A stretch of DNA of 64,000 nucleotides, from NCBI RefSeq assembly GCF_000626635.1, contig NZ_CP007451.1, positions 3,578,501 to 3,642,500 of the forward strand, in the 5' to 3' direction. The translations under genes and the position numbers were made by a program. A model generated the notes under the pieces. That model saw nothing but the letters and a program-made list of their open reading frames with translations, did no database searches and was not told the DNA's origin. Source of the stretch: Draconibacterium orientale. Lineage in GTDB: Bacteria; Bacteroidota; Bacteroidia; Bacteroidales; Prolixibacteraceae. Of this stretch, positions 1 through 16,646 are shown piece after piece. Within the stretch, counting starts at the first letter, position 1, and each line of letters opens with the position of its first letter.

Positions 1-590
1 CCACTGATGCTATTGTCGCCTTCCTGTTGAAGATCGGCTTGGGTGAGTGCATCCCAACCTGTTCCGTACGCCAGGTCGATGATTAATTTTGAATTACCCG
101 AGGCATTAAAGTTGTATCGATGAAAACCTACACGTTCGGTGGCTGTTAGCTCTGCCTGAACATCGTATTTGCTGATATTAATGGCGTAATAACCGGGGCT
201 AACCTGTTCATCATCGTGCGTGTAAAGAGCACTCCATGGGTAAGGTTCATTGGATGATTGTTCGTAGTTGAAATCATCGGAAACAGGCATAAAAAGTAAA
301 TCGCCCAAATCGCCGATACCTGTGCCGCTTAAATGGGTGTGTGCAAATCCGATCAGAAGTGAGTCGGAATAATGATAGCCTGAGCACCAGTCCCAGGTTT
401 CCTGTGCATTGTTGGGACCAAGCTGAACGGCTCCAAAAGGCACGTTGGCTCCTACAAAAACATGGCCATGATAATCACTTCCGATATACGGATCTACATA
501 AGCTGAAAAATCTTCAGGTATTGGTGCCTGTGAGCACGATAAGATGATGAACGCAAAAAATGCGTTTACAATTAAAATAAGACGGTTCAT
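1..590 (-). CDS. GH92 family alpha-mannosidase-like lipoprotein, N-terminal part (gene runs off the left edge)
   Basis: The reverse strand opens with ATG at 588-590 and stays open to position 1, so about 196 N-terminal residues are visible and the stop lies outside the window. The first 20 residues form a hydrophobic signal peptide ending in a lipobox-like LSCS, so the mature protein is probably a lipoprotein of the periplasm or cell surface. The following stretch (DPYIGSDYHGHVFVGANVPF, then GAVQLGPNN and FAHTHLSGTG) is the typical opening of GH92 exo-acting, calcium-dependent alpha-mannosidases, which remove mannose from N-glycans or yeast/algal mannans by inversion. The catalytic part lies outside the window, so activity and linkage cannot be judged. 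It has its own promoter-like sequence upstream and is separated by 132 bp from the E1 dehydrogenase gene on the same strand. Confidence 0.85.
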   Translation of the reverse strand, partial: MNRLILIVNAFFAFIILSCSQAPIPEDFSAYVDPYIGSDYHGHVFVGANVPFGAVQLGPNNAQETWDWCSGYHYSDSLLIGFAHTHLSGTGIGDLGDLLFMPVSDDFNYEQSSNEPYPWSALYTHDDEQVSPGYYAINISKYDVQAELTATERVGFHRYNFNASGNSKLIIDLAYGTGWDALTQADLQQEGDNSIS

Positions 591-623
591 TTTGTTGAAT
601 TAGGTATGCAATTAAAAAATGCG

Positions 624-655
624 GAAAAATATCAGTATAATTCCGATGCCGCAAA
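624..655 (-). promoter_or_regulatory. Bacteroidota-type promoter for the GH92 gene
   Basis: Read on the minus strand there is TTTG (655-652), a 20-base spacer and TATTTTTC (631-624), a one-mismatch match to the Bacteroidota consensus TTTG-N19/20-TAnnTTTG. It would start transcription near 617, about 27 bases before the GH92 ATG. Motif match only. Confidence 0.5.
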
Positions 656-722
656 ATTAATTAAATTTTGAAACGCTGGGGTGAAAGTTGTCATGTAAAG
701 AGTTGGTGCGTAAGCTAAATTC

Positions 723-3134
723 TTATAACTCCGGGAAACGATCCGGTTCCACTTCGCGCATCATTTCATAAACATTTCGGAAAAGCAATTCTACGTTGGG
801 TTTCGAGAAATATTCGCCATCGATACCATAAGCAGGGCGGTGCTCCTGAGCCGAAAGTGTTCGTGGTGCGGTGTCTAAATAATCAAACGCTTTTTGTTCC
901 TCGATCACTTTTTGCATCATATATGCCGTTCCTCCACCGGGCACATCTTCGTCCATAAAAATTACTTTTCCTGTTTTTTTTATGGATTCCAGAATGATAT
1001 GATTAACATCAAAAGGCATCAGAGTTTGCACATCGATCACTTCGATTGAGATACCTTTAAAATCCTGTAAAAGTTTTGCTGCTTTCACTGCATGGTGCAC
1101 GTTCCACGCATAAGTAACAACGGTAACGTCTGTTCCTTCCTGCATAATTTCCGGAACGCCAAGCGGCACTTTGTATTCACCGTGGTTGGCCGGCAATTTT
1201 TCTTTTACATTATAAGCCTTGAGCGGCTCAATCACCAATGCCGGGTCGTTGCCTTCCAAAAGGGTATTGTAAAAGCCTGCAGCTTGTGTCATGTTGCGGG
1301 GTACACACAAGTACACGCCACGCATCGATCCCAGTAGCATTTGCATGGGCGAACCGGCGTGCCAGATTCCCTGTAGCTGATGACCACGCGTACGCACAAT
1401 CAGCGGTGCAGCTTGTCGGCCTTTGGTGCGGTATTGCAGTGTAGCCAAATCGTCGCTTAACTGCGACTGAGCATAAATCAGGTAATCGAGGTATTGAATT
1501 TCGGCAATGGGGCGGAAACCACGCATGGCCAAACCAATTCCCTGGCCAATGATTGTTGCCTCGCGGATACCGGCATCATCAACACGTACTTTGCCGTATT
1601 TCTCCTGCATGCCTTTCATTCCCTGGTTTACATCGCCCAGTTTTCCGGTGTCTTCACCAAAAGTTACCAGGTTCGGGTATTTTGTAAATAGCGCATCAAA
1701 GTTTTTATTTACAACCACCGATCCGTTTACTTCGCTTGCATTATCATCGTATTCTACTGCCACTTCTTTTACATTCAGGGCAGCGTCAGCTCCGGTGCGG
1801 TATAATTCTCCATTGTAAAAACCGGCTGTACGTTCTTCAAAACGACTGATCCATTCTTTTAAAATGTCGCGTTCATCTTCCAGCTCGGGCATGGTATGAA
1901 GTTCCAACTTTAGTCTTTTTGCAAAACTAAGGTGCGATCTTCGCGTTGGAAAAATTTTATCGGTTACTTTTTCAAAGCGTCGTAAACTCTGCAGTTCACT
2001 TCGCTTATCAATTCTTTTCAGAATTTTGATCAACTCAGTTCGTTCATTCTGATAGCCTTCGGTATAATTGTTCCACGCTTTTTTGCGGGCTTCTTTAGCT
2101 CGTTTTTGTGCCGATTTTTCAATCTCAGTCAGCATGTCTTCATCGGCAATGCCCGAATCCAACAGCCATTTGCGCATTTGGTTAATTCCGTCGTATTCTT
2201 TTTCCCATTCCAGGCGTTCTTTTGTTTTGTATCGCTCGTGCGAGCCCGAAGTAGAGTGCCCCTGTGGCTGTGTAACTTCATCAATATGAAAAACCACCGG
2301 TGTTTGATTTTTCCGGCAATTTTCGATTCCTTCTTTAAATGTTTTTACCAACTCCGGATAACTCCAGCCTTTACATTTATAAATGTCAACACCGTTGCTG
2401 CCCTTTTCTTTGGCAAAACCTTTCAGCGCTTCCGAAATGCTCGATTTTGTAGTTTGCAGTTCAATTGGCACGCTAATTCCAAAACCATCATCATAAACCG
2501 CAATGGCAAGCGGAACCTGCAGCACTCCGGCAGCGTTTATTGTTTCAAAGAAAATCCCTTCGCTTGTGCTGGCATCGCCAATACTGCCAAACGCTACTTC
2601 ATTTCCGGTAACATTGTTGTTTAGCTGCTTTTGTAATTCGGGTTGTTCACGAACCATTTTCGAGGCTTGTGCCAGCCCCAGCAATCGGGGCATTTGCCCC
2701 GCTGTTGATGAAATATCGGAAGCCGAATTGTACTGATCGGCAAGATCTTTTATCTCTCCCGAATCGCTAATGTTTCGCGTACTAAAATGGTTATTGAAAT
2801 TTCGTCCTCCGGTAGAGGGATTGATTTCGTCGTCGGTATCGCCGTAAATCATGGCAAAAAACTCTTCCGGTTCCAGCAATCCCAGTGCCAGCATAAAGGT
2901 CTGATCGCGGTAATACCCCGAGCGCCAGTCGCCTTTTTTGAAATTCTTGGCGTAAGCAATTTGGGCAATTTCTTTTCCATCGCCAAAAATACCAAAGTGC
3001 GCACGTCCGTTATGCACCTCGCGGCGCCCCATTATACTTAGCTGGCGGCTGAGGCTTGCAATGTAATAATCCTGAAGTGCTTCTTTTGCAGATATCTGGT
3101 TCTTTGTTACCGGTTTTTCCTTTTCTAAATACAT
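723..3134 (-). CDS. Fused 2-oxoacid dehydrogenase E1 (alpha + beta), branched-chain or pyruvate type
   Basis: This 803-residue protein is the thiamine-diphosphate-dependent decarboxylase (E1) of a 2-oxoacid dehydrogenase complex, with alpha and beta chains in one polypeptide. Residues ~15-370 are the alpha half, including RRSHLSF-free ThDP region GSIGDASTSEGIFFE and, about 30 residues on, AVYDDGFGISVP. Residues ~470-803 are the beta half, with FGEDTGKLGDVNQG, REATIIGQGIG and the C-terminal transketolase-like domain. Roughly 100 residues rich in charged helix link the halves. The fusion is common in Bacteroidota. At the site where most E1-alpha proteins have an Asn-Asn-Gly ligand for Mg-ThDP this one has Asp-Asp-Gly. 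E2/E3 partners are not nearby, so the 2-oxoacid (pyruvate or branched-chain) cannot be assigned from context. Cytoplasmic; ATG start at 3134. Confidence 0.88.
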   Translation of the reverse strand: MYLEKEKPVTKNQISAKEALQDYYIASLSRQLSIMGRREVHNGRAHFGIFGDGKEIAQIAYAKNFKKGDWRSGYYRDQTFMLALGLLEPEEFFAMIYGDTDDEINPSTGGRNFNNHFSTRNISDSGEIKDLADQYNSASDISSTAGQMPRLLGLAQASKMVREQPELQKQLNNNVTGNEVAFGSIGDASTSEGIFFETINAAGVLQVPLAIAVYDDGFGISVPIELQTTKSSISEALKGFAKEKGSNGVDIYKCKGWSYPELVKTFKEGIENCRKNQTPVVFHIDEVTQPQGHSTSGSHERYKTKERLEWEKEYDGINQMRKWLLDSGIADEDMLTEIEKSAQKRAKEARKKAWNNYTEGYQNERTELIKILKRIDKRSELQSLRRFEKVTDKIFPTRRSHLSFAKRLKLELHTMPELEDERDILKEWISRFEERTAGFYNGELYRTGADAALNVKEVAVEYDDNASEVNGSVVVNKNFDALFTKYPNLVTFGEDTGKLGDVNQGMKGMQEKYGKVRVDDAGIREATIIGQGIGLAMRGFRPIAEIQYLDYLIYAQSQLSDDLATLQYRTKGRQAAPLIVRTRGHQLQGIWHAGSPMQMLLGSMRGVYLCVPRNMTQAAGFYNTLLEGNDPALVIEPLKAYNVKEKLPANHGEYKVPLGVPEIMQEGTDVTVVTYAWNVHHAVKAAKLLQDFKGISIEVIDVQTLMPFDVNHIILESIKKTGKVIFMDEDVPGGGTAYMMQKVIEEQKAFDYLDTAPRTLSAQEHRPAYGIDGEYFSKPNVELLFRNVYEMMREVEPDRFPEL

Positions 3135-7370
<4,236 letters not shown>

Positions 7371-7427
7371 TTCAATAAAACGGCTGAGGAAAAGAGTACT
7401 TTTCTGAAAGTTTCATAAGATATTATT

Positions 7428-7471
7428 GGATCCGATCTGAATAGTTTTAGCAGATCGGATCCTTGTTTTTT
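7428..7471 (+). terminator. Strong rho-independent terminator between the GH2 and RNase H-like genes
   Basis: GGATCCGATCTG (7428-7439) pairs perfectly with CAGATCGGATCC (7451-7462) around an 11-base loop and is followed by a T-rich tract to 7471. The tract ends directly at the ribosome-binding region of the next gene, whose ATG is at 7485. Confidence 0.8.
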
Positions 7472-7484
7472 GGGAGTGAAAATA

Positions 7485-7961
7485 ATGGATAAACTGTTCT
7501 TATTTACGGATGGAAGTGTGCATGTTCAATCGAAAATCGGATATGGTGCCTTCCTGTTTCTTTCTGAAAAGGAACTGGAAGCCGAAACGTTAAAGCAGCG
7601 TGTTCAGGTCAAGCGGTTTGAAAATACGTCATCTACACGGCTCGAATTGCAGACCTTACTTTGGGCTTTATCGGCATTAGAGACAAACAACATAAAAGTT
7701 GTGGTTTTTACCGACTCACAGAATATTACGCAGCTAGTGGAGCGCCGTAACCGATTGGAGGAAACTAATTTTTGTTCGAAAAGCGGAAAGCCGCTTAAAA
7801 ACGCCGACTTGTATAAACAGTTTTACCAAATGTTGGATGCTTTACATTGTGAGATTATAAAAGTGAAGGGGCATCAACCAACACGTTTAAAAAACGAGAT
7901 AGAAGGGGTTTTTGGTTTGGTTGACAAAGCTTCAAGAAAGGCGTTGAGGGCTGGAATGTAA
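7485..7961 (+). CDS. RNase H-like protein
   Basis: A 158-residue protein with the RNase H fold. The four acidic residues expected of a type-1 RNase H can be placed: Asp in FTDGS near residue 8, Glu in TRLELQ (~53), Asp in FTDSQ (~80) and Asp in FGLVDKASRKA near the end. It also has the KGHQ motif that usually precedes the last Asp. It would cut RNA in RNA-DNA hybrids, but it lacks the usual basic handle and its length and spacing differ from RnhA, so it may be a specialised relative. A TTG occurs upstream in frame at 7470, but the ATG at 7485 is preferred: GGGAG at 7472-7476 is correctly spaced and the fold starts right after. The gene sits immediately downstream of a strong terminator and upstream of a bidirectional one, so it is a monocistron. 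Confidence 0.75.
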   Translation: MDKLFLFTDGSVHVQSKIGYGAFLFLSEKELEAETLKQRVQVKRFENTSSTRLELQTLLWALSALETNNIKVVVFTDSQNITQLVERRNRLEETNFCSKSGKPLKNADLYKQFYQMLDALHCEIIKVKGHQPTRLKNEIEGVFGLVDKASRKALRAGM

Positions 7962-7995
7962 CGACCTTACAGATGAAGTTTATTGGTTAAAACGA

Positions 7996-8023
7996 AAAGG
8001 GCACGATTTCAACCGTGCCCTTT
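7996..8023. terminator. Bidirectional terminator between convergent RNase H-like and GH20 genes
   Basis: AAAGGGCACG (7996-8005) pairs with CGTGCCCTTT (8014-8023) around an 8-base loop. T-rich tracts lie on both sides, so it can end both converging transcripts. Confidence 0.8.
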
Positions 8024-8030
8024 CAATATT

Positions 8031-10337
8031 TTATTCAACAATAATTTCATCAACAAACAGCCAGGCCGGGTCGCCGGCTCCGGCATGACCTTTCGGACAA
8101 ACACCCAGGTTTTTAACCGTTACACGCAAATAATGGGCTGAAGCTTTTTTGTTTACAACAAGTTCCTGTATCTGCCGTTCACCGTCAGAAGTGCTCACTT
8201 TATTTTTAACTAACCCGATCTTTTTAAAGGTTTTTCCATCGTCAGAACCTTCAACAAGCATTTGCGTGGGGTAAAAAATCCATGCGCCGGTATTTTGCAA
8301 AACACCAACTTTAACCGTGCTAAAATCGGTTTTATTTCCAAAATCAACAGTGCCTACAAAGTCATTGCCATTAAATCCTTTCCAGTTTCCATCGGCATGG
8401 TTGGTGCTTCCTTTTATACCGTTCACCAAGGCATATTCTCCGGTTGATTCGTAGCTTTTGCTGTTCGCAAATTTCTGATCTACTTTACATGCAATGGCTT
8501 TATGAATGAAAAAATCGGTGGCCAGCGGTTCGGTTTTTAATTCACCATCCTGAATTACCACGGCTTTAACCGTTCCCGATTTATTGATAGAAAATGGTTG
8601 GGTGTATTTTGTCGAATTGGCCGTTGGCTCTGATCCGTCGGTTGTGTAATAAATTGTTGGATCATAGGCCTCGGTGCTTAATTCGATTTTAATTGACTTG
8701 TTCTCCGGATCGAGTTCCGGTTGAGCCGCAACCTGGAAAGCACTGGTGGCATAATTAATGCCCAGTTTATCGAAACGTTTGTACTGGCTTTCCATTCTTT
8801 TTGAGAAACCGGCCCAGTCTTTTGCATCTTTTGGCGACCATAATACTTCTGAAAGGGCACTCATTCGCGGCATAATCATATACTCTACATGTCGGCCGTT
8901 GGGCATGTATTCTGTCCAGATGTTGGCTTGTGCACCAATAATATGTTTGGCTTCATCGGCGCTCAGTTCTGCAGGAACAGGTTCGAAGTTATATACTTTT
9001 TTCAAGGTGATATTCCCGCCAAAAGCTGTTGGCTCCAACGAAGGATCGCCCTGGTAATAATCGAAGTAGCAGTGCGATGTTGGCGACATTACCACATAGT
9101 GGCCTGCTTTTGCTGCTCTGATACCCGGATCGGCACCACGCCACGACATTATGGTTGCTGTTGGATCGAGTCCCCCTTCCAGAATTTCGTCCCAGCCAAT
9201 TAACTGGCGGCCATTTTTGTTCAGGAATTTTTCAATTCGTTTAATAAAATAGGCCTGCAATTCGTGCTCATCTTTTAAACCTTCATCGCTCATTCGTTTT
9301 TGGCAAAGCTCACATTTTTCCCATTCGGTTTTTGTGGCTTCGTCGCCTCCAATATGAATGTAGTTTGAAGGGAAAAGTTCCATAACTTCTGTCAGCACAT
9401 CTTCCAAAAAGTTAAAGGTTTCTTCTTTTCCTGAGCAGAAAATATGGGTGATTGGCCAAACTCCGCCCGGAGGAACCGGTTGGTATTCGCCGGTGCACGA
9501 AAACTCGGGATAGGCAGCCAGCGCCGACATAACGTGAGCCGGCATTTCAATTTCAGGAATTACCGTTACGTGTTTTTTTCGGGCGTATTCAACAATGGCT
9601 TTTACTTCCTCCTGCGAATAAAAACCGCCATACTTTGGTTCGTTTTCTTTTACCGGTGCTTTTCTTGAGTTCCAGTCCAGATCCTCGCGGTCGGCACGAT
9701 AAGCGCCAATTTCGGTCAGTTTTGGGTATTTTTTTATCTCAATGCGCCAACCCTGATCATCTACCAAATGCCAATGGAAAACATTCATTTTGTGCATCGC
9801 GATGTAGTCGATGTATTTATAAATGAACTCAGTTGGCATAAAGTGCCGCGACACATCGAGATGTAAACCGCGCCAGCCAAAACGTGGATAATCGGTAATA
9901 TCCATGCAGGGCAGGGTAGTGCCATCAGTTGCCGTTAACAATTGCCAGATGCTTTGCATTCCATAAAATAAACCGGCAGTTGTGTTGGCATTCAAGAATA
10001 CACGATCGTTTTGAATGGAGAGTGTATATCCTTCGTTACCGATTTTGGTATCGAGCGGATTGTTGAGCTGGATAAGAATATTGCCCTCCTTTTGTGTTGT
10101 TGGAGCAACAATCGTTGGAGTATTTCCTGTTGCGCTTTTTAGCAGCTCCTTTGCCAGCTCGGCGAACTCTTTTTCAATTTCGTTGGAGGCGTTAAAAAGA
10201 ACTTTGGTGTTGTCGGTAATTTTAAACGTTCCCTCTTTTTTTACCACTGATACCGGCTTGGGCACGATGTTGGCAGATTGGGCAAACACGCCCAGGCTGA
10301 TTATCATGACGACGGATAAAATGATAGCTTTCTTCAT
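8031..10337 (-). CDS. Secreted GH20 beta-N-acetylhexosaminidase
   Basis: A 768-residue exo-beta-N-acetylhexosaminidase. Residues 1-19 are a signal peptide ending VFAQ. The GH20b domain covers ~22-145 and the catalytic TIM barrel ~148-500, with the substrate-assisted pair Asp332-Glu333 in HIGGDEATK. A chitobiase-C-like segment (around TIYYTTDGSEP, ~555-620) and a discoidin-like C-terminal domain (~625-768) follow. It should release terminal GlcNAc or GalNAc from chitin fragments, glycoproteins or glycosaminoglycan-like glycans. It begins 34 bp after the GH2 gene on the same strand, so the two are very probably co-transcribed and act in sequence on galactose- and hexosamine-containing side chains. 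Confidence 0.93.
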   Translation of the reverse strand: MKKAIILSVVMIISLGVFAQSANIVPKPVSVVKKEGTFKITDNTKVLFNASNEIEKEFAELAKELLKSATGNTPTIVAPTTQKEGNILIQLNNPLDTKIGNEGYTLSIQNDRVFLNANTTAGLFYGMQSIWQLLTATDGTTLPCMDITDYPRFGWRGLHLDVSRHFMPTEFIYKYIDYIAMHKMNVFHWHLVDDQGWRIEIKKYPKLTEIGAYRADREDLDWNSRKAPVKENEPKYGGFYSQEEVKAIVEYARKKHVTVIPEIEMPAHVMSALAAYPEFSCTGEYQPVPPGGVWPITHIFCSGKEETFNFLEDVLTEVMELFPSNYIHIGGDEATKTEWEKCELCQKRMSDEGLKDEHELQAYFIKRIEKFLNKNGRQLIGWDEILEGGLDPTATIMSWRGADPGIRAAKAGHYVVMSPTSHCYFDYYQGDPSLEPTAFGGNITLKKVYNFEPVPAELSADEAKHIIGAQANIWTEYMPNGRHVEYMIMPRMSALSEVLWSPKDAKDWAGFSKRMESQYKRFDKLGINYATSAFQVAAQPELDPENKSIKIELSTEAYDPTIYYTTDGSEPTANSTKYTQPFSINKSGTVKAVVIQDGELKTEPLATDFFIHKAIACKVDQKFANSKSYESTGEYALVNGIKGSTNHADGNWKGFNGNDFVGTVDFGNKTDFSTVKVGVLQNTGAWIFYPTQMLVEGSDDGKTFKKIGLVKNKVSTSDGERQIQELVVNKKASAHYLRVTVKNLGVCPKGHAGAGDPAWLFVDEIIVE

Positions 10338-10371
10338 TGTCCTTTAAATTTATGATTAATCCTGTTGCTAA

Positions 10372-13554
<3,183 letters not shown>

Positions 13555-13587
13555 TTAAAAGTATAATTGATGTAAGTTAATAAATTT

Positions 13588-13595
13588 CAAAGATA
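13588..13595 (-). promoter_or_regulatory. -7 element upstream of the GH2-GH20 operon
   Basis: On the minus strand TATCTTTG matches TAnnTTTG exactly, about 50 bases before the ATG at 13539. No clear TTTG lies 19-20 bases upstream, so only half of the promoter is supported. Confidence 0.4.
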
Positions 13596-13778
13596 CATTT
13601 TTTTAAGCTGATAAGTTGATTGTGATTTTCACAAGATGTTCGCCTTTTAACAATATATAGGCTGATTTTTGAAATCTATAGCCGTTCGATTTACGAATGT
13701 TGTTTTTTAAGTTGTTAAAATACAATGTTATAGGGGTGGTGTTTCTTCGCGTGGAATGATTTTAAAAAACATTAAATA

Positions 13779-13810
13779 TTTGTCAGATTTAAAATATAAT
13801 CCTACTTTCG
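13779..13810 (+). promoter_or_regulatory. Bacteroidota-type promoter of the uronate operon
   Basis: TTTG (13779-13782), a 20-base spacer and TACTTTCG (13803-13810) form a one-mismatch consensus promoter. Transcription would start near 13817, some 46 bases before uxaE. The rest of the 323-bp divergent region (13540-13862) shows nothing else recognisable. Confidence 0.6.
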
Positions 13811-13862
13811 TGCACGTACACGGAAACTGATTTTTACATTGAATAATTACTAAACTTGTATC

Positions 13863-15110
13863 ATGGAATTTGGAAAATATAGTTTCGGGGTGGGCGATCG
13901 CTTCAACCACGAAGGACAGGCACAACTCCGTGCCTTAATTAAAGCAAATAAAAAGGGTATTGCAGTAACTCCGGTTTGGAATAAATCGAATCGCGAGCAC
14001 GACATTGTGCATTCGGAGCCGCTTGGAACCCGCGAAGAAGCCGACGCAGCTGTTAAGGCTCTTGCATGGGAAAATCCGTATTTTGTTGATGCCGATCATA
14101 TCAATCTTGGAAACGTGGATCGTTTTATCGAGCCAAGTAACTTTTTTACGCTCGACGTGGCTATGTACATTGGTAACGAGGCATCGGTTGAAGATGTGGC
14201 AGCCTTTAAAGAAACCTGCAAGTTGCTCGGAGATGTGGTAACTATTCCGGGAATTGAAGAACCCATACAGATTACCAAAGAACTGCTGGAAGACGTTGCC
14301 GGTAAATACCTGGCAGCCATTAAAGAGGCCGGAAAAATTTACCGCCACATTGAAACGGTAAAAGGCAAAGGCAACTTTGTTACTGAAGTTTCGATGGACG
14401 AAGTAGAGGCTCCGCAAACTCCGGTGGATATGTTTTTCATTTTAAAAATGATTGCCAACGAAAATATTCCGGCGCAAACTATCGCGCCCAAATTTACCGG
14501 TCGTTTTAATAAGGGTGTGGATTATGTGGGCGATGCAGAGCAGTTTGCCAAAGAATTTGAGCAGGATGTGTTGGTTATCGACTATGCCGTAAAAGAATTT
14601 GGCTTGCCGGCCGATCTGAAGCTCAGTGTTCACTCGGGATCGGATAAATTTACGATTTACCCGATAATGGCCGATATCATTAAAAAATACGATAAGGGGC
14701 TGCACGTAAAAACTGCCGGAACAACATGGCTCGAGGAAGTAATTGGTTTGGCCGTTTCGGGCGATGAAGGTTTGGTTGTTGCGAAAGAAATTTACAAGAA
14801 AGCGCTGAATCGGAAAGACGAACTGTGTGCGCCTTATGCCGATGTGATCGACATCGACGATTCGAAACTGCCAACAGCCGAAGAGGTTGAGGGCTGGGCC
14901 GGCGAGAAATTTGGAAACACTTTACGTCATATTCCGGGCCATGCCGATTATAATCCCAACTTCCGCCAGTTAATTCATGTCGGCTACAAAGTGGCTGCGG
15001 AAATGGGCGAACGCTATACCGGATTGCTTAAAAAATATGCTGATGTTGTTGGGGCTTGTGTAGAAGAAAATATCTACGATCGTCATTTAAAACGGTTATT
15101 CGACTTATAA
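13863..15110 (+). CDS. uxaE: D-tagaturonate 3-epimerase-type enzyme (UxaE family)
   Basis: A 415-residue cytoplasmic protein of the UxaE family, known from Thermotoga and from many Bacteroidota, that interconverts D-tagaturonate and D-fructuronate. Family signatures are the opening MEFGKYSFGVGDRFNHEG, the metal-site-like DADHINLGNVDRF and the C-terminal RQLIHVGYKVAAEMG. With UxaC next door it lets galacturonate (via tagaturonate) flow into the fructuronate branch normally used for glucuronate, so altronate enzymes are not needed. First gene of a probable seven-gene unit up to 21618. Recognised from sequence memory of the family; the biochemical assignment is inferred. Confidence 0.85.
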   Translation: MEFGKYSFGVGDRFNHEGQAQLRALIKANKKGIAVTPVWNKSNREHDIVHSEPLGTREEADAAVKALAWENPYFVDADHINLGNVDRFIEPSNFFTLDVAMYIGNEASVEDVAAFKETCKLLGDVVTIPGIEEPIQITKELLEDVAGKYLAAIKEAGKIYRHIETVKGKGNFVTEVSMDEVEAPQTPVDMFFILKMIANENIPAQTIAPKFTGRFNKGVDYVGDAEQFAKEFEQDVLVIDYAVKEFGLPADLKLSVHSGSDKFTIYPIMADIIKKYDKGLHVKTAGTTWLEEVIGLAVSGDEGLVVAKEIYKKALNRKDELCAPYADVIDIDDSKLPTAEEVEGWAGEKFGNTLRHIPGHADYNPNFRQLIHVGYKVAAEMGERYTGLLKKYADVVGACVEENIYDRHLKRLFDL

Positions 15111-15156
15111 TATAACTCCGGACTTCGGGCTACCGTCTTCCGACTTTCTTACAATT

Positions 15157-16560
15157 ATGAAACAATTTATGGACAAAGATTTCCTTCTGCAAACTGATGT
15201 GGCGAAGGAATTATATCACAATCATGCGGCTAAAATGCCGATTTTTGATTACCACTGTCATATCAATCCGCAGGAGATTGCCGAGGACAAAGAATATGAT
15301 AACATCACGCAGCTTTGGTTGTACGGCGACCATTACAAATGGCGCGGAATGCGTACCAACGGTGTTGACGAAAAGTATTGTACCGGAAATGCCAGCGACT
15401 GGGAGAAATTTGAAAAGTGGGCCGAAACAGTACCGCATACTTTGCGTAACCCACTGTTTCACTGGACGCACCTGGAACTGAAAAAATTCTTTGGAATCGA
15501 TAAGGTTTTAAGTCCGGCTACGGCCAGAGAGATTTGGGAAGAATGTAATGCTAAATTACAAACACCGGAATATTCATGCCGCGGAATTATAAAAATGGCC
15601 AACGTGCATACCATTTGTACAACCGACGATCCGGTGGATTCGCTGGAATATCACCGAGCCATAAAAGCTGACGGTTTTGAAACAAAAGTATTACCCGCCT
15701 GGCGCCCCGATAAAGCAATGGCTGTAGAGAACGCAGCTTCATATAATGCTTATTTAAGCGAGTTGGAAGAGGCTGCCAACATTAATATTAAAAGCTTTGG
15801 CGATTTAATGGATGCGCTGGACGATCGTCATGAGTATTTTCACCTGAATGGTTGTCGGTTGAGCGACCATGGTGTTGAAACTATTTTGGCAGAGGATTAT
15901 ACCGAAGCCGAAATTGAAAAGATCTTCAGCAAAGTCCGTAAAGGCGGAACACTTACAAAAGAAGAAGTAGTGAAATTCCAGTCGTGCATGTTGTACGAAT
16001 TCGGAATTATGGATCACTCGCGTGGCTGGACGCAACAATTTCATATTGGCGCTTTACGAAACAACAATACGCGCTTATTTAAGAAACTGGGACCGGATAC
16101 CGGATTCGACTCAATTGGTGATTTTGATATTGCACGTCCGCTTTCACGATTGCTCGATCGTTTGGACATGGAGAATAAATTATCGAAAACAATATTGTAT
16201 AATCTGAATCCGCGCGACAACGAGCTGATGGCAACTATGATCGGAAACTTCCAGGATGGTTCAGTTCCCGGGAAAATGCAGTACGGTTCGGGCTGGTGGT
16301 TCCTCGATCAGAAAGACGGCATGGAAAAACAAATGCAGGCGCTGTCGAACCTGGGATTGTTAAGCCGTTTTGTGGGAATGTTAACCGATTCGCGCAGTTA
16401 TCTGTCGTACTCGCGTCACGAATATTTCCGTCGTACCTTGTGTAATCTGCTGGGCAACGATGTTGAAAATGGCGAAATTCCTTACGATATGGAGCTGCTG
16501 GGAAGCATGGTTGAAAACATCTGTTTCAATAACGCAAAAGCTTATTTTAATTTTAAGTAA
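15157..16560 (+). CDS. uxaC: Uronate isomerase
   Basis: A 467-residue member of the amidohydrolase-like uronate isomerase family, normal length. The metal-binding FDYHCHINP (~residues 29-37) and GDHYKWRGMRTNGV are diagnostic. It converts D-galacturonate to D-tagaturonate and D-glucuronate to D-fructuronate in the cytoplasm, feeding UxaE. It lies 46 bp after uxaE on the same strand. Confidence 0.95.
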   Translation: MKQFMDKDFLLQTDVAKELYHNHAAKMPIFDYHCHINPQEIAEDKEYDNITQLWLYGDHYKWRGMRTNGVDEKYCTGNASDWEKFEKWAETVPHTLRNPLFHWTHLELKKFFGIDKVLSPATAREIWEECNAKLQTPEYSCRGIIKMANVHTICTTDDPVDSLEYHRAIKADGFETKVLPAWRPDKAMAVENAASYNAYLSELEEAANINIKSFGDLMDALDDRHEYFHLNGCRLSDHGVETILAEDYTEAEIEKIFSKVRKGGTLTKEEVVKFQSCMLYEFGIMDHSRGWTQQFHIGALRNNNTRLFKKLGPDTGFDSIGDFDIARPLSRLLDRLDMENKLSKTILYNLNPRDNELMATMIGNFQDGSVPGKMQYGSGWWFLDQKDGMEKQMQALSNLGLLSRFVGMLTDSRSYLSYSRHEYFRRTLCNLLGNDVENGEIPYDMELLGSMVENICFNNAKAYFNFK

Positions 16561-16646
16561 AAACACATTGATTTTAAGGCAATCATACAAGATATTTTAA
16601 GAGAAAGATATCTTTGCAATCGATTGCATAAGTAATAGACTAAATC

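Noticed and set aside
7371-7427. Promoter for the RNase H-like gene upstream of the terminator
   Set aside because: No TTTG-N20-TAnnTTTG pair could be placed with confidence, so it was not listed as a feature.
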